Shown: positions 9,539-18,900, counted from the stretch's first letter. The stretch is DNA of 64,000 bases from an uncultured Pseudodesulfovibrio sp. (GCF_963675635.1 NZ_OY776488.1:2810001-2874000); one strand, 5' to 3'. Notes: generated by a model from the letters alone, not told the origin. Translations and numbers: made by a program.

Positions 9539-9573
9539 AAAGCCCCTGAATTCAGTGCTTCCGGGGCTTTTTC
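9539..9573 (+). terminator. Rho-independent terminator-like hairpin
   Basis: AAAGCCCC pairs with GGGGCTTT around a 16-base loop and is followed by TTT. No forward gene ends directly upstream, so it may be a leftover of a lost gene or act for both directions. Confidence 0.5.
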
Positions 9574-9607
9574 GTATCTGTCGGCACGTAAATTGGTGCA
9601 CAAAAGA

Positions 9608-9690
9608 AAACGGGCTACAGCGTTAACTGTAACCCGTGAAATAACGTGGCGTCCCCAAGGGGGTTTGAACCCCTGTTGCCGGCGTGAGAG
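9608..9690 (-). repeat. Scar 3 / attL: hairpin plus exact tRNA-Glu 3' half
   Basis: Positions 9611-9637 form the third copy of the hairpin (core CAGCGTTAACTG). Positions 9647-9690 are identical over 44 bases to 36991-37034, the 3' part of the intact tRNA-Glu gene. Identity ends in the anticodon loop. This is the left attachment site of the present island: the displaced original tRNA end together with its downstream terminator. Confidence 0.9.
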
Positions 9691-9722
9691 AGCGACTGTT
9701 GAGCTTAACTAGGCTGAATTTC

Positions 9723-9783
9723 ACCGAGTTTTACCGAGTTAAACCGTTTCTTCCTGCCTAAACCGTTCCCGAAACCGTTTCCC
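9723..9783. promoter_or_regulatory. Left-end direct repeats, probable integrase arm sites
   Basis: Three direct repeats of AAACCGTTYC start at 9741, 9760 and 9772, preceded by two ACCGAGTT repeats at 9723 and 9733. The same AAACCGTTYCC repeat occurs twice at the right end (36922, 36934) in the same orientation. Short tandem repeats at both ends, near the att cores, are typical arm-type sites for tyrosine integrases or their directionality factors. Confidence 0.6.
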
Positions 9784-9844
9784 TTCATCATATGATGGAG
9801 GGAACATATTCAAATTTTTTCGACAAAAAATCTCCTTTGTCTCT

Positions 9845-9868
9845 GGGCGACAGAAAATGTCGCCCTTT
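9845..9868 (+). terminator. Hairpin upstream of the DUF3987 gene, possible terminator or attenuator
   Basis: GGGCGACA pairs perfectly with TGTCGCCC across a five-base loop and is followed by TTT. It lies inside the open extension upstream of the chosen GTG start at 9930, which supports the shorter coding region. Confidence 0.5.
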
Positions 9869-9929
9869 AAAGGGTGAGGCTGATTGCTGTGGTCAGTCAA
9901 CAACACCTAACAGCCAAGGAGAAGAAACA

Positions 9930-11606
9930 GTGCTGTACACAGGAGGACATTTAAACGTCATAGGTAAAACTGAGAATGGGATTCCCATCCTCAAAGAGGA
10001 GCCCTTAACTGCGGCAATCCCGCCAAACGACAACCAGGCGGCATTCACAACTATTGCCCCCTACAATCCAAACCAATCTTTTCTTTCGCACCACAATGAA
10101 CAAAAGGCGTTGAGAAAAGCGGCAAAGGAACAACAAGCCTTTGCCATGGAAGACCAAGAAAAGTGGAATAAGAGCTCATTGCATGCATGGATTCGCAATG
10201 CACAGATCATCCCTCTTCCCAAGAGACAGATCGTCGATGCTGATGCTCCGATTGAGAGCTTCCCTGAAGGCGCAAAGAGATGGATCAAAGATATGTCCAA
10301 TGCTTTTGGAGTCCACTCTAGTATACTTGTAGCCTTGTTGTTGGGTTTTGTCTGCATCCTTTTGAGGGGGCAGTTCAAGGTGGTACGCCATAAGAATCAT
10401 GTAGAACTTGTGACCCTGTACCTTTTGGTCATGATGCTATCTGGCAGGATGAAGTCTCCGCTTATGGAAGAAGTCCTTAGGCCCATCGTAGCCATCGAAA
10501 AAAGACTGCAAAAGGCATTCTTTGAAGAAAAAGAGCTTTTTGAAACGAAAGAAAAACTCATCCAAAAGCGTATCCGCACGTTAGAAAATGACGCTGCGAA
10601 AGGCGGCGACCTAGACACGGCAGTTCAGCAAATCCTCAACCTAAAAAATGAAATGCCTGCCAAGAAGTTCTTGCCGGTCCTCCTTACGTTCAAGTTCACC
10701 CCGGAGGGCCTTGAAAAAGAAGCGGCTAGACAAAATGGCAAAATAGGAATTGCCGCTGCTGAACTAGGATCATTCAAGAAGCTTCCGGCGAATAGAGATG
10801 ACCTTCTACTCCAGGCGTATGGCGGGGAGTCCTTTTCGAGCACCAAAGCAGGTGAACCTATTCGAATTGAGAACCCAGCCGTAGCAATCCTGATCGCGAC
10901 TCAAGATGGCACAGCCGTCAAACTGCTCAGTGAAGAAGCTCTTCAAGATGATGGCTTGGTAGCTCGATTCCTTTGCCTGTTGCCACCTGAACTGTATTCG
11001 CACGGGCTAGTCGGCGGCACTTCGGAAGTTCCATCCACTAGTGCCAATTGGCTTGAGGAAACTGCCAACAAGCTGTTTGAAGCCTCGTACCTGTCTGATG
11101 CAAACACCTTGCTTCATTTTGAGGATCAAGCGCTTCATGCATGGCATAGGCTTGAGGCTCATGCGAAAGCAGAAGCGGCCAATGATATGAATTCGCCAGT
11201 CCTTCAAGCTTTTTATAGAAAGCTTGCCGGTACGTGTCTCAGGCTAACCGGAATCATACACATTCTCTGCTGCTGTGAAAGCGGAGAGCCATACGAAACT
11301 CCTATAAGCAAAGAAGCTGTCCTCGCAGGTGTCCACCTCGCAGGGTTCTTTGAGCAGCACACCAAAGTTGCTCTCAACCTTGAAACGAAAGACAAATTGG
11401 AGCGCGCACATGCAGTGCTTGGGTATATCAAGGAAAGAGGCGAGCCGGAGGTAAAAATGAGGGATATCTATCGAGCCAAACACTGGAGAAAAGATGAAAC
11501 CCTTTCCGTATTGAAGATGCTGCAGGCCCACGGCCACCTGGCGCTCTATAAAAACGGCACCAGTTTCACCTGCATCATTAACCCGGCTTTGTGGCTTTCG
11601 ACGTAG
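9930..11606 (+). CDS. DUF3987 domain protein (YfjI-like)
   Basis: A 558-aa island protein of the DUF3987/YfjI type, a family common in satellites and cryptic prophages and thought to take part in element replication. Visible are the family-like block FPEGAKRWIKDMSNAFGVHS, the segment SGRMKSPLMEEVLRP at the degenerate P-loop position, and a charged coiled coil after it (IEKRLQKAFFEEKELFETKE). A C-terminal winged-helix-like part follows (AHAVLGYIKERGE, then MRDIYRAKHW). The GTG start at 9930 is chosen because AAGGAG lies 9 bases upstream; an ATG at 9792 has no ribosome binding site and a hairpin lies between them. It is the first gene inside attL. Biochemical activity is unknown. Confidence 0.8.
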   Translation: MLYTGGHLNVIGKTENGIPILKEEPLTAAIPPNDNQAAFTTIAPYNPNQSFLSHHNEQKALRKAAKEQQAFAMEDQEKWNKSSLHAWIRNAQIIPLPKRQIVDADAPIESFPEGAKRWIKDMSNAFGVHSSILVALLLGFVCILLRGQFKVVRHKNHVELVTLYLLVMMLSGRMKSPLMEEVLRPIVAIEKRLQKAFFEEKELFETKEKLIQKRIRTLENDAAKGGDLDTAVQQILNLKNEMPAKKFLPVLLTFKFTPEGLEKEAARQNGKIGIAAAELGSFKKLPANRDDLLLQAYGGESFSSTKAGEPIRIENPAVAILIATQDGTAVKLLSEEALQDDGLVARFLCLLPPELYSHGLVGGTSEVPSTSANWLEETANKLFEASYLSDANTLLHFEDQALHAWHRLEAHAKAEAANDMNSPVLQAFYRKLAGTCLRLTGIIHILCCCESGEPYETPISKEAVLAGVHLAGFFEQHTKVALNLETKDKLERAHAVLGYIKERGEPEVKMRDIYRAKHWRKDETLSVLKMLQAHGHLALYKNGTSFTCIINPALWLST

Positions 11607-11613
11607 GCCCCAT

Positions 11614-11645
11614 GGTGACATTCGTGACATGTCACCAATGTCACC
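11614..11645. repeat. 32-bp near-perfect palindrome built of GTGACAT units
   Basis: Starting 8 bases after the DUF3987 stop, two GTGACAT units are followed by two inverted ATGTCAC units, making a 32-bp palindrome with a single mismatched pair. There is no T-run, so it is not an ordinary terminator. It could be a repressor operator or an origin-like site recognised by an island protein. Confidence 0.6.
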
Positions 11646-11788
11646 TATCGGCTTCATGTTCAAAACATTTCAGACAACCTGATTTCCCTTAATATTAGGA
11701 ACCCAGAAAAATGAAATGCCCGTAGCTCGACAGCATTCCATACAAGGCAACGGGATATAGTATTAATAATAAATAAGAGATCTTAGAT

Positions 11789-12427
11789 ATGTATACACAC
11801 GACACAACAACTTCAATACTCAACCAGAACTATCGCGTTGATCTTTGGTTGTCGCTTTACTCATTGATTATGTTCGCCATAGACGACATGTCCAAATGCC
11901 TAATGTTTAGACTAACGCTCACTCACCCAGAGAACATACCTTATACTCTTGATAACATGAGGATTACTCGCTTTATGGATTCCTTCAGGCATTCCATGGG
12001 ACGGTACAAAGTTAAATTACTCTATTTTTGGGCTAAGGAATTCAGCAAGCTCTCATACGTGGGTAATTTTCATTATCACGTATGGGTAGTCTTAAATGGG
12101 CAAGATGTCAGAAACCCTTTTACTTTGCGCCATAGAGTTCAGCATTTGTGGGGACTTTCCCTTGGAGACTGCACCAAGGCATATGGTCATATTGATGCTA
12201 TGAATGTACCCGGATCATACACTCGCCATGGAATTATGGTTCGGAAAAGCAGCCATAATTTCAATTACCTCATGTGGCATGTCTGGGATCAGGCACAGTA
12301 CCTAGCTAAAAGGGAATCGAAAATACACTACCCGTTTAAGGGAGACGCGTATGGCGGGTCACAAGTTCCGCAAAGAAGCAAAGCCGAAGCTCTGCTGAAA
12401 CTGTTTGAAATTATGCCTGGAAGATAA
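11789..12427 (+). CDS. YfjJ / inovirus Gp2-like protein
   Basis: A 212-aa protein resembling the YagK/YfjJ C-terminal domain (inovirus Gp2 family), found in cryptic prophages and filamentous phages and linked to rolling-circle-type replication or its control. Family-like blocks are FHYHVWVVLNG, the histidine and tryptophan spacing LRHRVQHLWGLSLGD and, near the end, YLMWHVWDQAQYLAKRESKI. It follows the DUF3987 gene by 182 bases, the same order as yfjI-yfjJ in the E. coli CP4-57 element. No strong ribosome binding site is visible at the ATG. Its mechanism is unproven. Confidence 0.75.
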   Translation: MYTHDTTTSILNQNYRVDLWLSLYSLIMFAIDDMSKCLMFRLTLTHPENIPYTLDNMRITRFMDSFRHSMGRYKVKLLYFWAKEFSKLSYVGNFHYHVWVVLNGQDVRNPFTLRHRVQHLWGLSLGDCTKAYGHIDAMNVPGSYTRHGIMVRKSSHNFNYLMWHVWDQAQYLAKRESKIHYPFKGDAYGGSQVPQRSKAEALLKLFEIMPGR

Positions 12428-12503
12428 GCCACTAGGCTGTGGTTTTTTGTTTCAAGTACAACCTTGCCTAACATCACCATCTTATGAAAAGAGAGATAAA
12501 CAC

Positions 12504-12800
12504 ATGAAGAATAACAAAAAAAATATTAATACAGTTAGTGCATTTCGAGGTGATAATGAATTCTTGTTCCTTGCACTTCCAGATGAAAGCTGCGACGTCA
12601 ATCTGCAGTTCAGCAGTGGGCCTTCAAAGGCTCAATGCTACACTAGTGAATTTGGTGAAGTCTTTCTGAAAACAACAGCTCTTGTGTCTGTCCATTTTAT
12701 GGAGACGAAAAGGGACGATCGGGTCAAACTCATTCCGGAAAGCGTCCTTGAATTAATGTGCGACTGCAGTGAAGAGGTAGTAGGCCCAGACGAAGCTTAA
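12504..12800 (+). CDS. Small hypothetical island protein (98 aa)
   Basis: Not recognised. A soluble, acidic 98-aa protein with several cysteines (ESCDVN, AQCYTS, LMCDCSEE) and no membrane segment. The ATG at 12504 follows GAGAGA, while the open frame extends back to 12405 inside the previous gene without support. It follows the YfjJ-like gene and ends 18 bases before a very strong terminator, so it closes the left-end operon. A regulatory or replication-accessory role is possible from position only. Confidence 0.6.
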   Translation: MKNNKKNINTVSAFRGDNEFLFLALPDESCDVNLQFSSGPSKAQCYTSEFGEVFLKTTALVSVHFMETKRDDRVKLIPESVLELMCDCSEEVVGPDEA

Positions 12801-12818
12801 TTATTCAATTATTGAAGA

Positions 12819-12855
12819 AGGGCCCCTCGATCAGCTGATCGAGGGGCCCTCTTTT
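12819..12855. terminator. Strong bidirectional terminator
   Basis: A perfect 32-bp palindrome (12819-12850; arm AGGGCCCCTCGATCAG) followed by CTTTTGT. It separates the rightward yfjI/yfjJ-like operon from the leftward defence block that ends with viperin. Confidence 0.9.
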
Positions 12856-12884
12856 GTGTCAGTGGTCCATGTTGGGTGGTATTT

Positions 12885-13754
12885 CTACCAACGATACATG
12901 CCCCCACGATCCATAAACTTTGTGTAATTAACCGAGATATCCTTAATGGCACTGGAAAAGCCAACCTTACTAATTGGCCTGCTTAATCGATATGAGCCAT
13001 GAGTGTTATCAAAAAAGCACCCGTCAGGTGAAACCATCAGATAACTTCCCACCATGTCGCCAGAAACCTCTGCCACCGCTTTAATCCCTTGCCTCAGATG
13101 ACGTTCAACGTAATGAGTGAATTGTTCGTCTGACACAGAGAACTTGGTAGCCTCCTCGCCATTAACCCCATCGATCGTGAGAGCTTGAAACATTTTTATT
13201 CGATGAGGATTCGTATCACGGTAAAACGAAGACATGTCTTCATGATGATTCCATCGACAAACTGTCGTGTTGATCTTGAGGCGCATGCCAGATTTATGTA
13301 CCCAATCCACCAACTGCTCATAAGCCGATTTTGACATTGGGACGCCATTTGAAATTCTACCAATCGACCAATTCGTATCTGCCGACAGGCTATCAATACT
13401 GATCCCAATCCAGTCTAGCATGCCTGACACCTCACGCAGCCACTCTTTTGTCAGCAAGGCCCCATTGGTTACTACGCAGGTCGTTATACCTAGGTCGTGA
13501 GCAAGTCTAATTAACTGGTTAAGCTTTGGATAAAGTAGAGGCTCTCCGCCTACGAAAGTGATTTTTGAGATACCCTGTTGATGGCATTGTCTTATGACAT
13601 CAACAAAGACCCCATCTTGATCTTGAGACGATAGGGACGAGCGCATTTTGCATGAGCCAAAGCAAAACCTGCACAGCATGTTGCAGTGCTTAGTTACAAA
13701 CAGATTAATTGCAGGGATGAAACGATCCGCAGCCAGCTTTTCCACAGTACTCAT
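12885..13754 (-). CDS. Prokaryotic viperin (radical SAM, predicted ddhNTP synthase)
   Basis: Predicted to convert a nucleoside triphosphate to its 3'-deoxy-3',4'-didehydro form, a chain terminator of viral RNA synthesis. The 289-aa protein has the radical SAM cluster motif CxxxCxxC at Cys24, Cys28 and Cys31 (KHCNMLCRFCFG), then GGEP and SNG-type motifs (VGGEPLL, VTNGALL). Viperin-specific blocks match animal viperin closely by eye: KINTTVCRWNHHEDM, NPHRIKMFQALTIDG and the C-terminal FMDRGGMYRW. The last corresponds to FLKRGGKYIW in the vertebrate protein. The ATG follows GGAGG. It is the last gene of a leftward defence block after hsdR and a PD-(D/E)XK gene. No nucleotide kinase, a frequent partner, is adjacent. 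NTP preference cannot be told. Confidence 0.9.
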   Translation of the reverse strand: MSTVEKLAADRFIPAINLFVTKHCNMLCRFCFGSCKMRSSLSSQDQDGVFVDVIRQCHQQGISKITFVGGEPLLYPKLNQLIRLAHDLGITTCVVTNGALLTKEWLREVSGMLDWIGISIDSLSADTNWSIGRISNGVPMSKSAYEQLVDWVHKSGMRLKINTTVCRWNHHEDMSSFYRDTNPHRIKMFQALTIDGVNGEEATKFSVSDEQFTHYVERHLRQGIKAVAEVSGDMVGSYLMVSPDGCFFDNTHGSYRLSRPISKVGFSSAIKDISVNYTKFMDRGGMYRW

Positions 13755-13825
13755 TTGAACCTCCGTTCATTTAATAGTTCTGTCCTGCGGACAGCGAGAC
13801 GGAAGTTTTACGAGTATGTGATTGC

Positions 13826-15916
13826 CTAAACTACGTAACGGACCTCATCACCATTTTTCATAATATATGTTTGTTCTAGTGGCCCACTAACAACGTCAGT
13901 GTTTTCTTCAAGCTCTTGCCAAAAGTATTTCGAATTGATTGCACCAATTAACCTTTCAGGCTGAGATGCGATCAATTCAGCTTCAGCGAGATATTGCTCC
14001 TGCTTCTCTTTATTTTCAAGAACAAATTGTTCGCCTTGCACTAGCTTTTCGACTGCAAGGACTTGCTCTGCTAGACTACCACATAATGCCAATTTGCAAT
14101 GAGCATTATAAATATTCATTTGAAGCTTAGCAAAGGCGTGGGCCCCTGGGTCAAGTAGGCATTGCAACTCAAATTGACTCAGTTTGGGAATCCCAGAGTA
14201 TTTTTTAAAATCAAACTCTGGAGAATTCGAAACGATAAGTGGGACAATGTGTAGGTCAGAAAGGTCTTCGTTGATCATCAGACTCTGCTTAAGCTCATTA
14301 AAATTAGTCTTGATCGCTTCCAGTGCCCTGTTTAACTGTCCGACTGCACCTTCCAATTCTTGCTCGTGCCTATAGATTGCTTCAACATCCGTACGAAAAT
14401 ATGTGAGCTTTGCTTCGATAATAAAAAGGTAGCCATCTTTGTACGCAATAACGTCGACTTCGCCCTTTTGGGATTCTCCATTCTTATAGTCCCAACTGGC
14501 AATAGCCTTGTAGCCTTGGCTTTCAAAGCGTTGGGCCAAAGAATATTCCATATTGGCACTATAAGGCTTGTTGCCAGCCTTACCTTTCCCCTTTTCGCTG
14601 CCCTTCTTCCTGACTATGCGGTTTAAAAGCGCGGTTTTTACATCCCCATGGAAAAAACGAGGCATAATGATGTAATTGTTTTTCGGAGTCCGTAAAAACT
14701 GCCCATTATCAACTCCACCCATATGAGGTGGACCTGCAAACAACTCCAGCGCAGTAAGGCATGCTTTCCGCCTAGCGGCATTTGGAGGGGCCTGGTCATA
14801 TTGCATCATCATGTCGAGCATTTCGTCCCTTGTTCTGACACTAATGCAAGGGTGATGAACATTCCCCATAATTTCCTTGTGATACGCTATTGGATTAAGT
14901 CCTTGTCGTATACATGCGTCCATGTTTTGAGAAATCTGATCCTGCATGGTCTGCACGATCGAATTCGCATAGTGAAGCCCTTCGCTTTTCATTCTCTCCA
15001 TAAAGGGAAGGTAGTTACTTTTGTAACAGGAATCGAAGCGGCCAATAAGATCTAGGGTTTCAAATAAATCAATAGTAACGCCTTCGAATTCTACTTCATC
15101 AACTCCGAGCATGTCTTGGATGAAGACGTCTCCTCCAAGGGCATAAATTCTTTGCGCAACAGTTTCTTCATTGTCCATCCCGTCTTGTATCTCTTTAACG
15201 ATGTCAGGATAAATGCTGTATGGTAGTTCTCGATAATAACGATCGATGATCTGAAACTTATGATTTGTCAGAGCCCATGCTTTCCACGCATCAAGGGATT
15301 TGTGTTTTACGTCCAAACCGCTTGTGCGACGGACCTCCCAACCCTTAAAGCAAAAGTCTTTAATTATTGCCTCGACTTCTAAAACGGCATCCCAAGCGGC
15401 AAAGAGAGAATATGCCTTTATGGGCTCTCCATTAAGCAGACAGTCACGAATAGAATCCAAGGCATCATCAATTGACTGCCTGCTTCCCCAATTCTTTCTT
15501 GGGAATTGATTCTTCTTGACCGCGACCCTATGTAGGACAGGGATTAAATTATTGCGCTTGTTCTCATATTGTTGATCATTCTTGGCACTAAAATACCAAG
15601 CTTCAAGATAGGCCGCAAAACTCGCAAGAACCATCTCCCATGAGAGTTCCTTCAGTAACGATTGGTAGCGATTTACACCCTCTAAAGCCTCGTCATGAAG
15701 CTTTCGTAGCATATCCCCGTCTTCAAGGAATTGGCGTATTTCTTCAGAACTAGACTCATCAAGTTCGGCATGAACCATTTCCCAAAGTCTAGACTTCAGA
15801 ATTGCTTGTGAGCCTTTCAAATACGCAATCAGCTGATCAGAGTCATTGGCCAACAGCTTTAAGGTCTTTACAAACTCTATGTCTTTTTTATTTTTCTTAT
15901 TCTTTTTCTTGGCCAT
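13826..15916 (-). CDS. Uncharacterised 696-aa protein with C-terminal PD-(D/E)XK nuclease motif
   Basis: No family recognised for the long helical N-terminal part (residues 1-430). That part opens with a lysine-rich start (MAKKKNKKNKK). Residues about 455-510 carry a textbook PD-(D/E)XK core: Glu457 in a helix, then GEVDVIAYKD with Asp488, and FIIEAKLTY with Glu501 and Lys503. This resembles NERD/RecB-like or restriction-type nuclease domains. The gene lies between hsdR (62 bases) and viperin (71 bases) in the same direction. It could be an independent antiphage effector or an accessory of the restriction system. Its DNA looks more AT-rich than hsdR, which suggests separate acquisition. Confidence 0.75.
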   Translation of the reverse strand: MAKKKNKKNKKDIEFVKTLKLLANDSDQLIAYLKGSQAILKSRLWEMVHAELDESSSEEIRQFLEDGDMLRKLHDEALEGVNRYQSLLKELSWEMVLASFAAYLEAWYFSAKNDQQYENKRNNLIPVLHRVAVKKNQFPRKNWGSRQSIDDALDSIRDCLLNGEPIKAYSLFAAWDAVLEVEAIIKDFCFKGWEVRRTSGLDVKHKSLDAWKAWALTNHKFQIIDRYYRELPYSIYPDIVKEIQDGMDNEETVAQRIYALGGDVFIQDMLGVDEVEFEGVTIDLFETLDLIGRFDSCYKSNYLPFMERMKSEGLHYANSIVQTMQDQISQNMDACIRQGLNPIAYHKEIMGNVHHPCISVRTRDEMLDMMMQYDQAPPNAARRKACLTALELFAGPPHMGGVDNGQFLRTPKNNYIIMPRFFHGDVKTALLNRIVRKKGSEKGKGKAGNKPYSANMEYSLAQRFESQGYKAIASWDYKNGESQKGEVDVIAYKDGYLFIIEAKLTYFRTDVEAIYRHEQELEGAVGQLNRALEAIKTNFNELKQSLMINEDLSDLHIVPLIVSNSPEFDFKKYSGIPKLSQFELQCLLDPGAHAFAKLQMNIYNAHCKLALCGSLAEQVLAVEKLVQGEQFVLENKEKQEQYLAEAELIASQPERLIGAINSKYFWQELEENTDVVSGPLEQTYIMKNGDEVRYVV

Positions 15917-15978
15917 TAGCTTTTATAACACTTTTAGCTGGTTTTTTAGTGGGCCGTAAATACTCTTAAGCCCCATAG

Positions 15979-18900
15979 TTACGCTGCCTCGCTCCAATCA
16001 TCCGCCAAGCTCTCGGCCTGCCGCAGCACCTCGGCCACGGCCTCTTTCTGGGCATCCGGCGGGTACTTGTACTTCTTCAAAATCCTGCGAACCAAGTTCC
16101 GCATCTTTGCTCGGACCGAATCCTTATGCTGCCAGTCTACCGTCACATTCTTCCTGAGCTTCTCGGTCAGTTCCTTGGCTATCTTCTTGAGGACGTCATC
16201 ACCTAATTCACGGACGGCAGACTCGTTCTCTTCCAGGGCGTCATAGAATGCCAGTTCGCTGGGGTTGAGGCCGAGCTTGTCGCCGCGCTTGAGCGCTTCG
16301 TTCAAGTCCTTGGCCATCTGGATAAGTTCTTCGATGACCTGGGCGGTTTCGATGGCGCGATTACGGTATTTGAGCAGGGATTCCTTGAGCCGCTCGGAGA
16401 ACTTGCGCTCCTGAGTCGTATTGCGCCGTGAACGTGCGCTGATTTCATCCCTGAGCAATTTTTCGAGCAACTCGACGGCTAGGTTGCGGTGCTCCATGTT
16501 GCGGACGTCGTCGAGGAATTCTTCGGACAAAATGGAGATATCTGGCTTGTCGAGGCCCGCTAGAGCGAAGATGTCGTCCACGCCTTCGGGGACCACGGCG
16601 CGCGCAAGGAGTTGATTCAGAATCGCGTCCTTTTCCTGCCGTGTTTGCTTGCCCTTGGTGGCTGTCGTTTTGTCGATGAAGATTTTCACGGCCTGAAAGA
16701 AGGTGATCTCATCCCGTATGGCCACGGCTTCGTCCAGGGTACCGCAAAGGGACTGAGCGCGGGTCATGGCGACCACGACATCAAAAAACTCTTTCTTGCG
16801 CTCCTCGGTGGCGACGACAAAGTCCGCAGCAGGGGGCAACAGCTCGACAGCCTTGGTCTTGTAGGCTGAGTAATCGAACTTATGGAAGATATCGCGTGCC
16901 GTCTGGAGCTTCTCTTTCAGCACATAGAAGGCCTCGTACACATCGATAGTCGGCTGGCCTCCACGCCCACCGCTTCGGGTGTAGGTGTGCAGCGCATTCT
17001 TCAGTTCGCTGGCAATGCCGATGTAGTCTACGACCAAGCCGCCTTGCTTACCCTTGAACACGCGGTTTACGCGGGCTATCGCCTGCATGAGGTTGTGCCC
17101 CTTCATGGGCTTGTCGATGTACATGGTGTGTGCGCACGGCGCGTCAAAACCTGTCAGCCACATGTCGCGAACGATGACGATCTTCAGCGGATCATCCAGG
17201 TCCTTGAACCGTTTCTCCAGCGCCTTCTTCTGGGTCTTGCTGTAGTGGTGGTTTTGCAACTCTCGCCTATCAGAAGCACAGGCCGTCATGATGATCCTGA
17301 TTGCCCCGTCCGAGGGATCGTAAGTCCCGTCAGCCAACTGATTTCCTGCCCACTGAGGACGCAGCTTCACAAGCGCATCGAACATCTCAACGCAGATCTC
17401 ACGGCTCATGCAGACGATCATGGCCTTGCCGTCCACGACCTCCAGACGGGCTTCAAAGTGGTCGACCAGATCCTCGGCTACCTGCCGGATACGGGGTTCC
17501 GCGCCGACAAGCTTGGCCAGGGCAGCCCACTTGCCCTTGGTTTTTTCGGCCTGGGAGGTCTCTTCATCCTCCGTTACCTCGTCTACTTTTTCGTCGATCA
17601 GCGGCAACTCGTCCTGATTGAGGTCGAGCTTGGCCAAGCGGCTTTCGTAGAAGATGGGGACGGTCGCGCCATCAAGCTGGGCCTGCTCGATGTCGTAGAT
17701 GCTGACGTATTCGCCAAATACAGCCTGGGTGTTCTTGTCCTCTTGGGATATGGGCGTGCCGGTGAAGCCGGTGAACGTAGCGTTGGGCAAGGCATCGCGC
17801 ATATGCTGGGCATACCCGGCAACGAACGCATTCCGCTTTTCATCCAGCTTGCCTTTGAAGCCGTACTGGGAGCGGTGACATTCGTCGGCGATGACGATGA
17901 TGTTTCGACGGTCGGACAGGACCGGGAATTTGGTCTCGTCCTTGTCGAGGGAAAATTTCTGGATGGTGGTGAACACGATGCCGCCGGACTGCTTCTCGTT
18001 GAGAATCTGGCGGAGTTCACCCCGATCGTCCGCCTGTATTGGGCTGTCTGCCAGCAGGTCTCCGGCCTTGCAGAAGGTCTCGTAGAGTTGCCCGTCCAAG
18101 TCGTTTCGGTCCGTGATGACAACAAGGGTCGGATTGGCCAGGTCGGGATGCCGTATGAGCTTCCCGGCGAGGCAGCACATGGAGATGGATTTGCCGGAAC
18201 CCTGGGTGTGCCAGATGACGCCGCCGCGTCCTTTCAGCTCACTCGGCGCGTGCTCGGAGGCCGCTTTAACGGCTGCGGCCACGGCTTGGCGTACGCCGTG
18301 AAATTGGTGGTAGCTGGCGATCTTCTTGATCGTGCTGGAGTCGTCCGCCTCGAACAGGACGAAATCGCGTATGTATTCCAGAAGCAGCGTCCGATCGAAG
18401 AAGCCCTTCACAATGCCCTTGAGTTCATACTCGAAGGACGGGCGGTCTTCTTCCGACTTCACGGCACGCCACGGCAGAAACCATTCACGATTGGCGGTCA
18501 GGGAGCCCACACGGGCCTGGATGCCGTCCGAGGCGATCAGCGCCTCGTTGAACATGGCAAGGTCCAACAACTCCTGCTTGTAGGTCTGGAGCTGATGAAA
18601 GGCCTCGTCAACGCCAACGTCTTCTTTGACGGGGGACTTCAACTCAATGACGGCCAGCGGCAGGCCATTGATGTACACGATCAGATCGGGACGGCGATTA
18701 CCCTTGCTCCCTCGGATGGTGAGCTGATCCACAATCCAGAACGTGTTGGCGTTTACGTCGTGAAAATCAATGAGGAACGCTCTGTCTTCGACATTCTCTC
18801 CGCCCCGCTTGTAGCTGACCTCCACGCCTTCGCGGAGTAGCCGATGAAATGCCTGGTTCGCCTTGACCGTGATCGGGTGGGACAGCTTCTGGACCAGATG

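Noticed and set aside
9792..9929. 46-codon upstream extension of the DUF3987 protein from the ATG at 9792
   Set aside because: No ribosome binding site, and a hairpin lies within it; the GTG at 9930 has AAGGAG at good spacing.
12405..12503. 33-codon upstream extension of the 98-aa protein
   Set aside because: It begins inside the preceding gene without a binding site; the ATG at 12504 is supported by GAGAGA.
13783..13797. Small hairpin CTGTCC/GGACAG upstream of viperin
   Set aside because: Stem of six with a three-base loop and no T-run; too weak to call a terminator or regulatory element.
16882..18840. 652-aa open frame on the plus strand inside hsdR
   Set aside because: It is the antisense shadow of a GC-rich true gene: the hsdR frame on the other strand has all motor and nuclease motifs, and the plus-strand product has no ribosome binding site or domain.
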